The notes under the pieces were generated by a model. That model was not told where the DNA came from and searched no databases. It was given only the letters and a program-made list of their open reading frames with translations. Below are positions 46,500 to 58,149 of a stretch of 64,000 nt of DNA, piece after piece; positions within the stretch are counted from its first letter, which is position 1, and every line of letters starts with the position of its first letter. The translations under genes were made by a program, and so were the position numbers. Source of the stretch: Neocallimastix lanati (nom. inval.) (lineage: Eukaryota; Neocallimastigomycota; Neocallimastigomycetes; Neocallimastigales; Neocallimastigaceae); NCBI GenBank assembly GCA_016946835.1, contig JACVTC010000258.1:10001-74000 (forward strand), given 5' to 3'.

Positions 46500-47225
46500 G
46501 TAAAAATCATTTATAGTTCATGTGGAAAACATAAATAAATGACAAAATAGCATATGATTTTTACATAATTTTATGTAAAAAAACATTAATTTTCATGTGG
46601 AAAACATAAATAAATGATAAATTATCATATGATTTTCACATAATTTTATGTAAAAAACATTAAATTTTCATGTGAAAAACATAAATAAATGACAAATTAT
46701 CATATGATTTTCACATAATTTTATGTAAAAAACATTAATTTTTCATGTGAAAAACATAAATAAATGACATAATATCATATGATTTTTACATAATTTTATG
46801 TAAAAAAACATTAATTTTTCATGTGAAAAACATATATTAATGACAAAATATCATATGATTTTTACATAATTTTATGTAAAAAACATTAATTTTCATGTGG
46901 AAAACATAAATTAATGACAAAATATCATATGATTTTTACATAATTTTATGCAAAAAAACATTAATTTTTCATGTGAAAAACATTTATTAATGACAAAATA
47001 TCATATGATTTTCACATAATTTTATGCAAAAAAACATTAATTTTTCATGTGAAAAACATATATTAATGACAAAATATCATATGATTTTCACATAATTTTA
47101 TGTAAAAAACATTAATTTTTCATGTGAAAAACATAAATAAATGACATAATATCATATGATTTTTACATAATTTTATGTAAAAAACATTTATTTTTCATGT
47201 GAAAAACATAAATTAATGATAAAAA
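46500..47225. repeat. 75-bp satellite with internal palindromes, nine to ten copies
   Basis: CATATGATTTT recurs every 75-76 bp from 46551 to 47153. Each unit contains the palindromes ATCATATGAT, TTTTTCATGTGAAAAA and ACATAATTTTATGT, so a single strand could fold into a regular string of hairpins. Confidence 0.9.
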
Positions 47226-47519
47226 AAAATTAATGATGAAATATCAAATGATGATTTATATAATTTAATATAAGAAAACAAATAAAATTATATTTTATTT
47301 TTTTATATTTAATTGTAATTACTTTAAATTATATAATTAATTGTAATTACTTTAAATTATATAATTATTAATAGATTAGTATGTTGTTTGAATAATATTA
47401 ATTAATATTAAAAATTTAAAAAATTTTTATATTTATATTTATTTTTTATTTTATATTTTATATTTGATTTTAATTTAATTTAAATTATTACTTAGATTTT
47501 AATTTACATTAGAATAAAG

Positions 47520-48020
47520 TTAATTAATTAAATTTATAATGATTAAATAATTAATTAAATTTATAATGATTAAATAATTAATTAAATTTAAAATGATTAA
47601 AAAATTAATAACATATAATTATGATATTATAAAATTTATATTTTTAATTTTATAATGATTAAATAATTTATAACATATAATTATGATATTATAAAATTTA
47701 TATTTTTAATTTTATAATGATTAAATAATAAATAAAATAATAATATTTTTAATATTTTTACTTTTATAATGATTAAATAATAAATAAAATAATAATATTT
47801 TTAATATTTTTACTTTTATAATGATTAAATAATTAATAACATATAATTATAATATTAATAAAATTTTATTATTTAATAATGATTAAATAATTAATAAAAT
47901 TTACTATGATATTAGAGAAATTTTTATTTTTAATTAAATAATTATTAAATAATAAATAATATATCATTATTATTTATATTTTTAATTTGATAATGATTAA
48001 ATAATAAATAAAATATACCT
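47520..48020. repeat. Diverged repeat, about 60-65 bp, core AATGATTAAATAATTAATA
   Basis: TTTATAATGATTAAATAATT recurs about nine times with variable spacing. No gene is seen. Confidence 0.7.
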
Positions 48021-50020
48021 AAAATATTATTAAAATTCACATTTTTAATTAAAATATAATTTTTAAATAAAATTTAAATTTATATCATTATAATTAATTA
48101 TATATTATATTGTGAAGTATATATAATTATATTGATAATAAATATTATTTGCAATATATTAAATTTTAAATAAAATATTACTATTTTTAAATAATAATTT
48201 ACTTAATCACAATGATAGTATATAAATACAGCTATTATTTTATTAATAAAAATTTAAATTATATTATAAATGATATAAACAATTAAATTTTTAAATTATT
48301 AAAAATATTTATTTTATTGGTTTAATTATTAGTAAAAAAGAATAATAAGAATATTTCATTATACTTATGGAAACATTTATAATATTAAAATTTAATATAG
48401 AAGATAAAAAAAAATTTTTTTTTATATATTTGTATAAAATAAATAAAAATATTTATTTTATTTTTTTAATTTTAAATTTTGTTATTTTTTGTTTTAATGT
48501 ATAAATAAAAAAAAAAAAAAAAAGAAAGTTTATATTAAAATATAATATATTTATTATAAAATTTTTTTTATATTCAGGTAAATATAAAAATTGAAATTTT
48601 TTATTTTTAATTAGTTCAGAATTATTTTATTTTTACTATTAATATATAAAAAAATAAAGATAAAAATATTTATTTATATTTTAAATTAAAAATTATAAAT
48701 TTTAAAATTTATTAAAAATATTTTTATGTAAATAATTTATATTATTAAATTATGTTTTAAGTGGTAAAATGATATAAATTTATATTAATATATAAATATA
48801 ATTATTTTTTTAGAATATAAAATTTAAATGATTTTTCAATTTAAAGTTAGTTACTTTATATAAAAATTTCAATTAATATATAATATTAATTTAAATAAAT
48901 TTAATATTTAATAGTATAATATTACTTCTATTTAAATTTAATATTAAATATTATTATATTATTATTAAAATATTTTATTTATTATAGTATATTTTTAGTA
49001 ATTAGTATTAACATTTAAATATTATAATTTTGATAGATTACTATAAATATTAAAATATTTCGTTTTTAAAAAATATAATTATTCGTATAAAATAATATAT
49101 ATAATTTTTATTATTTATATTATTTATTTTCTAAATAAAAAGAAAATAAATTGCAATAAAAAATATATAAAATAATTAATTATTGAATTATTTTTTGTAA
49201 AGGAAAGAATTTATTAAAAAAATTAATAATAAAAAAAAAAAAAAAAAAAATTAATATAATTAAATTATTTTAAAAATTCAATTATTGAATATTTTTAGTT
49301 TTATAATTAATAAAGAAATATATTTAAAATATTTTAAATTGATTTATTAAAATTAGTATTTTAATTTTAAATTATATTTTATCAATAATAATTTCAATTA
49401 TTTTAAATTTCAAATTATAAATTTAGAAAATTGTATATATATTTTAAATTATTATAATAATGGAAAGGCATAAAATTAATTAGATTATTACAGTTTATAA
49501 GGTTTTAAAAATATATAATTTTTGATTAATATAATAAGTTTTTATTTACACAAAATATTTTCAAGTATAAAATTAAAAAAATTTAATTTCAATTATGAAG
49601 AAAATATTAATAGTTAATTTAATAAATAAAAATAAGAATTATTAATATATTGTTATTAAAATAAAAACAAATAATTTTTAAGATTATTTAATATTTAAAA
49701 TTGAAATAAAATTATTTAAATATAAAGTAATTTAAATAATAAAGAAAATTTAGTTTAAATGAAATTTATAAATTTGTTAAAAATTTTGGAATATAAGATT
49801 AAAACGGATTCATTGAAAAGATAAAATTAGTCTAAGTAATTTAAAAAATTAAATTATTTTATAAGAAAGAAATAAAAATAAAAAATAAAGACAAATTTAA
49901 ATTATTATTTATTTAAAAAGTATAAATAAAAAAGAAAATAATATAAATTATAAAGGAATTTTATTTGTTTAATTAAAGAGATAAAAAGAACAAAAAAAAG
50001 AAAAAAAAAATTTTTTAAAA
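48021..50020. other. A+T-rich DNA left of the longest telomeric tract
   Basis: No gene or clear repeat is seen. It ends in an A-rich run and the palindrome TCACGTGA (50021-50028) directly against telomeric repeat. Confidence 0.5.
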
Positions 50021-50028
50021 TCACGTGA

Positions 50029-50069
50029 TAGGGTTAGGGTTAGGGGTTAGGGTTAGGTTAGGGGTTAGG
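50029..50069 (+). repeat. Telomeric-type tract, junction 5 (longest, 41 bp)
   Basis: About six to seven irregular units of TTAGGG, TTAGGGG and TTAGG, ending in TTAGG before TTTTAAACG of element B2. Preceded by TCACGTGA. It is the best candidate for a former true chromosome end. Confidence 0.95.
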
Positions 50070-53000
50070 TTTTAAACGTTATAATTTTATTTAATAAAAT
50101 TAATCAAAATAGTTAATACATTATTAATGTATATATAATTTAAGAAAAATCATTATTGATTTTCAAGAAGTTTAATTATTAAACTATTCTAGCGACTATT
50201 ATTATTTTAAACAAATAATAATAGAAAATAAGATTTTTATTTTAGATATTAAAATCTATTCTAAGATTTTTAAACTATTCTATTTGTAAAAAAGAATTCT
50301 ATACTATTCTAGAGAATTATTATTAAGAAAATAATAATAATTATAGCAAGCGAATAATAACTTTAAATATTAAGTAATTATTATTGTAAAATAATAATTA
50401 ATACAATCTTTAAGAATTAATATTATTATAAAAATAATAATTAATACATGAGTTTATAATTATTATGAGAAATAATAATTAATACATGAGTTAATAAATA
50501 ATACATTTTAAAATAGAAAATTATTATTATTATGAAAATAATAATAATTAATACATGATTTTATAGAAGATTATTATTATGAGAAATAATAATCAAACAA
50601 TTTTGATTAAAAAATATTGTTATTATATAAATAATAACAATTATACATAAGTTTATTAAATAGATTATTATAATAATAAAATAATTAATTATTAAATAAA
50701 TAATAATTAATTAAAAGTATTGTTAATTATTATAACAATCATAGAGAATAAAGAAAATACATCCCAAGAAGGTAAGGTCGGAGAACCGAGAACCAAAAAA
50801 AGGGATCCAAAGAATCCAGAATAACCCAAAGAATAGACAAGAGAACTAAAAGACAAGAACTCTGAATCAAAGGAGTACCCTGGAGAATAAGCAAACGAGA
50901 ATCCAACAACCAATCAAGTAACCAGAAGAATAACCGAAAGAGAATCCAGCAAACCAACAAAGAGTAAACCGGAGAGTTCAGCAAGACAACAGAAATCCTG
51001 AAAACCAAAAGGAACCAAAAAATCATTCCAAAAGGAAACCGGAGAGATTACATTCCAGTAATCAAAAGTGAGAACCGGAGTTTAAATCAAAAAGAGTCCA
51101 GCTAACAAAAGTGTCAACTGGAAGAGTTTAAAGACATTCCAGAAAACAGGTTAAAAAACCTGAATTCTGGGCGAATTATTTAAATATATTTTATTTTATT
51201 TTGATATAATGAATATTGCAAACGAATACTCATTAATACGGAAAAAATATTTTAAAAAAAAACAAAAGATATTTATACTCTAAATTTCTTTATTATTAAA
51301 AAAATAAAACAAAATATTATAAAATAAAACAAAATATTATAGGTCCACTTTTAATTTACATTTTAATACAAAGGGATTTATTCTTTTATTTAAAATAATT
51401 TATTTATATTAATAAAATAAAATAAAATAAAAAAACGGATTCATAAAAATTTATTTGTTTTTAAAATAATTTATTTATTATTTTGTTTTATCAAAGGGAT
51501 GATGCAAATATAAAAACAATATAATTATAAAACTATTATTTTAAACAATATTTAAAAATAAATAAATAATGACAATAAACAATAGAACAAACGCTTTTAT
51601 TTTATATAATATAAATTTTTAATTAATAATTTCAAATAATTTCGTAAAACTAAATTAAAATTATTTTTTAAAATTTAAAACTGATTTAAAAGTAATTAAT
51701 TTTATATAAGTTTTTCATATTTTATAAATTTAAAAAAAAAAATAATATATATATATATATATATTTTTTTGCTTTGCTTCTTTTTTTTCTTTTTTTTTTT
51801 TTCTTTTTTTTTTTTTGGTTATATAGTAATAAAAATCTAATAAAAAAAAAAAAAAAAAAAAAAAAACTAGTTTAAATAATAATAATTTAAATATTAAACA
51901 AAAACTAATAAATAAAATATTTTAATATAGTTATTTAAAAATTAATAATTAATTAAATTTCATAATTAAATATTAATAAATTATAGTTATAATACAATGA
52001 AAATAGCATTAAAAAAAATACTATTTGTTATTTATAAATTAAACATTAATCCAATCAATATATATTAATATAAATATTAAAATTATCATATTAAAATGAA
52101 AATTTTGTATAAATTTTATTATTAGTTATATATATTGATATTTTGGTATTATTTAGGTATTATATTTATTATCTATTATATAATTTATTTTATTATTTAT
52201 AATTTTAATAAATGTTTATTATTATTTATGATTCTTTAATATTTATAATTTTAATAAACGTTAATAATTATTTATTTATGATTCTTTAATTTATAATTTT
52301 AAAAAACGTTAATAATTATTTATTTATGATTCTTTAATTTATAACTTTTAATTATTTTTTTTTAATAATTATTTTTAAAAATAAAAAATGGGTTATCCAT
52401 ATTTTAAAGTAAAACTTTTTTAAAATAAATTTAAGACATTTAAAATTATAAGGTCTTTAATAAAAAAAAGATAGTTATACTCATTTCATGACCTTTTTTT
52501 AAATAAATAATTTTTGAAAAAAAATTAATTAATTTACATATAATAAAAAAATACTTCTTCCCATAATGTTTAATTTTTTTTATTTTATTTAATTTTTTTA
52601 TTTTATTTTTTTTTTTTTTAATAAAAATGAAAGAAAGAAAAAACCATAATAAAAAATATTATTTTTTCTATCTTTCTAAAATTTAGCCTTTTAATAAGCA
52701 AAAAAAGGATAACAAAAAAAAATTCTTATATTCTTTTATTTTTTTTTCCTTTCTTTCTTTCTTTCTTATTTTTTTTAAATAAAAAACATATATATTATTG
52801 TTTTTAATTTTCTAAAATTTTAGCCTTTTACAATTAAAAAAAGAAAAAAAAATTCATCTCCTCCCTCTCATCACTTTTTTTTTATTTTTATTTTATTTTA
52901 TTCTTTAAAAAAAATAATTAAAAATAAAAATAAAAAATTAAAATAAAAATGAAGGAAAAATATTTTTTCTTTTTATCTTTCTAAAATAGAAAAAAAAATT

Positions 53001-53780
53001 TCCTTCTTCCATTTCATCATTTTTTAATTTTTTTTATTTTTATTTTTATTTTATTTTTTTTTAAAAATAATTTAAAATAAAAATAATAAAAAAATTAATA
53101 AAAAAAAAAAAAAAAAAAAAAAAAAATATTTATTTCTTTTATCTTTCTAAAGTAGAAAAAAAAAAGAAAAAAATTTCCCTCTTCCTTTCATCATTTTTTA
53201 ATTTAATTTATTTTTTTTTAAAAAATAATTTAAAATAAAAATAAAAAAAAAAAAAAAATAAAAAAAAAAAGAAAGAAAAAAGAAAAATATTATTTCGTTT
53301 ATCTTTCTAAAATAAAAAAAAAAAAAAAGAAAAAAATTCCCCTCTTCCTTTCATCATTTTTTAATTTTTTTTTTTTTTAATTTTATTTTATTTTATTTTT
53401 AAAATAAAAATAAAAAAAAAATAAAAAAAAAAAAAAAGAAAGAAAAAAGAAAAATATTTATTTCTTTTATTTTTCTAAAATAGAAAAGAAAAAAGAAAAA
53501 ATTCCCCTCTTCCTTTCATCATTTTTTAATTTTTTTTTATTTTTATTTTTATTTTATTTTTAAAATAAAATAATTTAAAATAAAAATAAAAAAAAATTAA
53601 AAAAAAAAAAGAAAGAAAGAAAGAAAGAAAAATATTTATTTCTTTTATTTTTCTAAAATAGAAAAAAAAAAAAAAAGAAAAAATTCCCCTCTTCCTTTCA
53701 TCATTTTTTAATTTTTTTTTTTTTATTTTTATTTTTATTTTATTTTTAAAATAAAATAATTTAAAATAAAAATAAAAAAA

Positions 53781-53818
<38 letters not shown>

Positions 53819-54209
53819 AAGAAAGAAAAATATTTATTTCTTTTATTTTTCTAAAATAGAAAAAAAAGAAAAAGAAAAATTTTCCCCTCTTCCTCTCAAC
53901 ATTTTTTAATTTTTTTTTTTATTTTTATTTTTATTTTATTTTTAAAATAAAATAATTTAAAATAAAAATAATAAAAAAAATTAATAAAAAAAAAAAAAAA
54001 AAGAAAGAAAGAAAAATATTTATTTCTTTTATCTTACTAAAGTTAAACTTTTTACAAAGTAAAAAGCTTGCAATAAGAAAAAAAAAATTAAAAAAAAAAA
54101 TAAATATTATCTATGCACCAAAAATAATTATTATCCCAAAAAAAAACCCACAATCAAAAATTTTATTTCGCTATTTAAAATTTTAATAATTATATAATTT
54201 TATTTTATT

Positions 54210-54241
<32 letters not shown>

Positions 54242-55450
54242 CCCATCACATAGATAAAAAACCAAAAAAAATGACCACCCCCTTAGCAAAAGCGGGTTTT
54301 ATTTGTCAAAGTAGAAAAATTTTTCTATTTAAAAATCGATTGGTCCAAAAAAATTTAAATTTTTAATTTAATTATAGATTTATATTAAATTAATTATAAA
54401 ATAAAATTTCGGATATGCCATTTTTTTAAAAACTTAATTTTTTAAATTTTTTAATCAAAATTTAATTTTAAAGCTGAAAAGAAAAAACTTTTTTTTTTTT
54501 TTTTTTTAATTATTATATTAATATATAGATAAAAAATAAATATAAAATATTAATGAACAATATTTAATTATAGTTTATTTTAGAGTACATTAGATGATTA
54601 ATTTTTTTAAGGAATAAAAAAAAATAAAAATAAATAAAAATATTATTTATACTAAAAAATAAAATCAAATAGTATTTTATTAAACACAATATAATTAATC
54701 TACATTTAGGATTATAAAAATATTTAAATCTTTAACTATAAAAATTATTAAATAATTAAAAAATAAAATAATATCTAATGTACATAACCACGAATAAATT
54801 ATATAAAAATAATTAATAAGAAATTAACAATTAAAATAATTTATAAATATATATATTTTTTTATTTTATTATTTTTTTATTTAATTTTTTTTTTTTTTTG
54901 TAGCATTTATTTATTATTTATTATTTAATTATTTAATTATTTAATTATTATTTATTTATTTATTATTTAATTATTAATTATTTATTATTTATTATTTATT
55001 ATTTTTTATTACTTATTTATTACTTATTATTTAATTATTTATTATTTATTATTTTTATTTATTATTTATTTTTTTATTTATTATTTATTATTTATTTTTT
55101 TATTTATTATTTATTATTTATTTATATATAATTTTTATTTACTTATTTCTTTTTTTATTTTATAAAAAAAAAAGGAAAAGAATAAATTATTATAAATAAA
55201 AAAAATAAATATATATATTTAAAATTAAGTAATACTAAATATTATTATTTTATTTTATAAAAAAAATAAAAATATATCTTTAAAATTAAATAAAATATTA
55301 AATATATATTTGATTTAATTTATGATACATTTTGAAATACAACTTTCTCTTTAGAAATTTTTAGGTCAAAAAAATTTTTTGGGGTATTGAAAAATTTAGG
55401 GTCAAAGAATTTTTTAGGTCAAAAAATTTTTTTGGTTTATTGAAAAATTT
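50070..55450 (-). mobile_element. Element B, copy B2, 5'-truncated
   Basis: Closely matches B1 from its 3' end for more than 5 kb: hairpin array (50116-50641), T-poor module (50731-51176), stem-loop (51139-51170), polypurine array (about 52980-54030) and TTATTTA array (shorter than in B1). Differences are mostly homopolymer and repeat lengths. It is cut at 55450, at the third TTTAGGG of the GGTCAAA tandem repeat, so that TTTAGGGTC of the element becomes TTTAGGGTTAGG. Confidence 0.9.
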
Positions 55451-55470
55451 AGGGTTAGGTTAGGGTTAGG
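55451..55470 (+). repeat. Telomeric-type tract, junction 6
   Basis: Reads AGGGTTAGGTTAGGGTTAGG, then TTTTAAACTT of element A3. The first AGGGT may belong to the element B repeat, so the exact boundary is ambiguous over 5-8 bp. Confidence 0.9.
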
Positions 55471-56027
55471 TTTTAAACTTTGTAATTTTTATTAAAATTA
55501 TTCGATTAGATAATACATTAATTAATGTATATATAAATTATATGAAATCATGACTACATGATTTTAAGTAAATTAATACATTTTTAGTAAAAAATAAAAG
55601 TTCGATAAAGTAAAAAAAGTATATATCTATAAAGTTTAGAATTTTAAGGAAGAGAAAAATTATTCTTTTAAAGTAGATGAATAATAAAAGTAATTCTAAT
55701 AAAAGAATTTTTGTAATTATTTAAAGAATATAAAGTTTTTTAAATGATAATAAAGTATTTTAAAATTAAATTTATAAAGAATTTAAGTTTTAGTTTGTTT
55801 GTAAATAAGTATAAGTATTTAAAGCTGAAATCGTATGAAATATATTTATTCATTGATATATTTCATAGATTCAATAATATCCTCAGAACTATAATCCATA
55901 GGATTTAATGGATTAATAGTTGTACTGAGAATATTAGGGGAATTGGATATTATAGTGTCACTATACATATCCATCCCGGCTTCATGGTAGTGCTCAATTG
56001 GCACTGTAGGAGTTAACGTTGAGGAGA
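55471..56027 (-). mobile_element. Element A, copy A3, short 5'-truncated
   Basis: Contains the 3' UTR and only the last part of ORF1. The first 250 bp and the coding part match A1 almost exactly, but about 55710-55830 of the 3' UTR differs by several substitutions and gaps, giving a patchwork pattern. Cut at 56027 by telomeric repeat. Confidence 0.9.
55846..56027 (-). pseudogene. ORF1 C-terminal fragment of element A3, about 60 codons
   Basis: Encodes the final residues of the family A ORF1 (DYSSEDIIESMKYINE and upstream) with the normal stop codon. All folded domains are missing because of the 5' truncation at 56027. Confidence 0.9.
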
Positions 56028-56043
56028 GGGTTTAGGGGTTAGG
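56028..56043 (+). repeat. Telomeric-type tract, junction 7
   Basis: Reads GGGTTTAGGGGTTAGG, then TTTTAAACG. Contains the variant TTTAGGGG. Confidence 0.9.
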
Positions 56044-58134
56044 TTTTAAACGTTATAATTTTATTTAATAAAATTAATCATAATAGTTAATACATTATTA
56101 ATGTATATATAATTACATGGAATCATGACTACATGACTTTGAGTAATTTAATACAAATTTTTAATAAGAAGAGAAGATAAAAATTCAGTAAAATAGTAAA
56201 GTAAATATTTAAAGAGTTTAAGATTTTAAAAAGAAAAATTATTCCTTTTTTAAAGTAAATGATTAATTAAAGTAATTCTAATTAAGAATTTTTAATAGTT
56301 ATCTAAAAGAATATAAAGTTTTTATAATCTAGTAGAATATTTTAAAATAAAATTTATAAAGAAATTAAATTTTAGCTTGTTCGTAAAGTAAGTATATTTA
56401 TTTAAAACTGAAATCGTATGAAATATATTTATTCATTGATATATTTCATAGATTCAATGATATCCTCCGAACTATAATCCATAGGCTTTAATGGATTAAT
56501 AGTTGTATTCAGGATGTTAGGGGAATTGGATATTATAGTATCACTATACATATCCATCCCTGCTTCCTGATAGTGCTCAATTGGCACTGTAGGAGTTAAC
56601 GTTGAGGAGATAATTGAATCGTTATCATCCTCTGTGCATTGGTCGTCATCCTCAAAGAGTTCAGACGTACCTTTGAATTCTGGGGATTCAAGAGGGCCAC
56701 TTGGACTAGCAGCCTTAAAAACAGCAAAGCCCTTTGATGGGCTAATTACCCTTTCCTTTAGCGCTAGGGCAAAGGCAGAAATAGCTTCTTTACTAGAGCG
56801 ACGGGCAGCATTGGCTACTTTTGGGTTCGAGCCAGGCGAGTTAGCTGGGGCACCTTTGGGGGTAGCTGGAGCATTATCGGGGGCACAGCCCGAGGAAGGA
56901 GCAGCGAAGTTGTTACCTGAGGTAGAGGCTTCTGCATCAGGAAGTACAGTAGGTGTGGGCGTAGGAATATTAAATTTGGTAAATTTAATATTTTGGATAA
57001 CATTAGAAAAGAAGTCCTTAACATAATCAGGACTTCTTTCTCTATTAATAGTTTCAGATATTCTTCGGTAGCAAGCTTTTTCTATCCTAAGAATATCTTC
57101 ACCATTTGCTGTTGAGGCATTTTCAACAGCTACGGGGTTAAAGTTTTCGAGAACTTTAAATGAGTTTTCAAAAACTTTAAGAATATCAGTAATCATTGGT
57201 TTGAATTTTTTGAGAACTGTAAGTTCACAAATGTCCTTACCAATGAACGAGACATTTCTGATGTAGAAATGTCTAATACCAAGATTACTAAGGCATTTTT
57301 TAACAATCCAGATGGGTTGTCTTTGTATGCCTTGAATATATAAAAGGTCAAGGTCTTCCTTTCGGATGATCTTGGGTTGTCTCAGAATGAGATTCAGGAC
57401 ACTTTCCTGAATTATGGGGAGACCATCTTCCTGGCTCTTGATTCGTTGAAGTTGGAGAGGAAGATGGTCGGCATTCTTTTCAAGGGAATCTGTAATTTCT
57501 TTACATTTTCCCTTTTTTTCTTCTATCATTTTTTTAATCCTCTCCTTTTTCTCTAATATTTCAAGAGAAAGGCGAGAGGGAGCGACTTCAGAATTATTAG
57601 GTAGTACTGGGTTAAGTGCTACTGGTTGATTTTGGATCTTAGAAATTTTGGATAAAAGTTTACTTTTATCCTTTTTCCAAGATTCTTGGAACAAATTAAA
57701 CGCATTAGTAAGATTGGATATTTCAATCTTACTATTATTATACAGATTTTTTAAATGAGCGTTCTCAGTTCTAAGACGATTAAATTCATCTAAATTGAAC
57801 TGATTAAGCTCTTCGGTTGGCGAGTCCTGGTGCCTTGGGAGATATCTCTCAATGGTAGGACTGCGTTCTTCTTCCAGAGGATTATTTTTTCTTTTACCGA
57901 GAGTTTCGGTAACTGGCTTCTTGAATAATCCTTCTTGAGATATTCTTTCTTCCGATTTCCTTAAAGTAGGAAAAACCGGCGTCAAGACGGGTTCTTCAGT
58001 AATACTATGATTACTGAGATTTTTTTCTTCAGGTTCTTCCATCTCAGCATCTTGGGTCGATACTGCGATGGATGGGGTAGTAGCGGTAGCAGCAGTAATA
58101 GGACTAGTAGTAGGAATAAGTCCAGCAAATAGAA
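56044..58134 (-). mobile_element. Divergent element A', 5'-truncated, with a B-like 3' end
   Basis: The first 85 bp or so (from TTTTAAACGTTATAA to the ATTAATGTATATATAATT palindrome region) match element B; the sequence then switches to an element A-type 3' UTR (ATCATGACTACATGA) and a diverged family A ORF1. It is cut at 58134, where the element's own GGGTTT merges into telomeric repeat. It is either an ancestral intermediate or a recombinant between families. Confidence 0.85.
56429..58134 (-). pseudogene. Divergent ORF1 fragment of element A'
   Basis: Open frame homologous to the family A ORF1 from roughly residue 165 to the end, with many amino-acid differences and small deletions (for example the tail reads AVFKAASPSG against AAFKAANPSG). 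The coiled coil and the RRM-like block (core IRNVSFIGKDICELTV) are preserved. The frame continues upstream of the ATG at 58042 to the truncation (upstream residues include STQDAE), so that ATG is internal. The N-terminal cysteine cluster is absent. Preserved coding despite divergence suggests ORF1 was under selection before truncation. Confidence 0.85.
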
Positions 58135-58149
58135 GGGTTTAGGGTTAGG
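58135..58149 (+). repeat. Telomeric-type tract, junction 8
   Basis: Reads GGGTTTAGGGTTAGG, then TTTTAAACTT of element A4. The first GGGTTT is shared with the element A' coding sequence (A1 has GAGGGTTTG at the same place). Confidence 0.9.
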
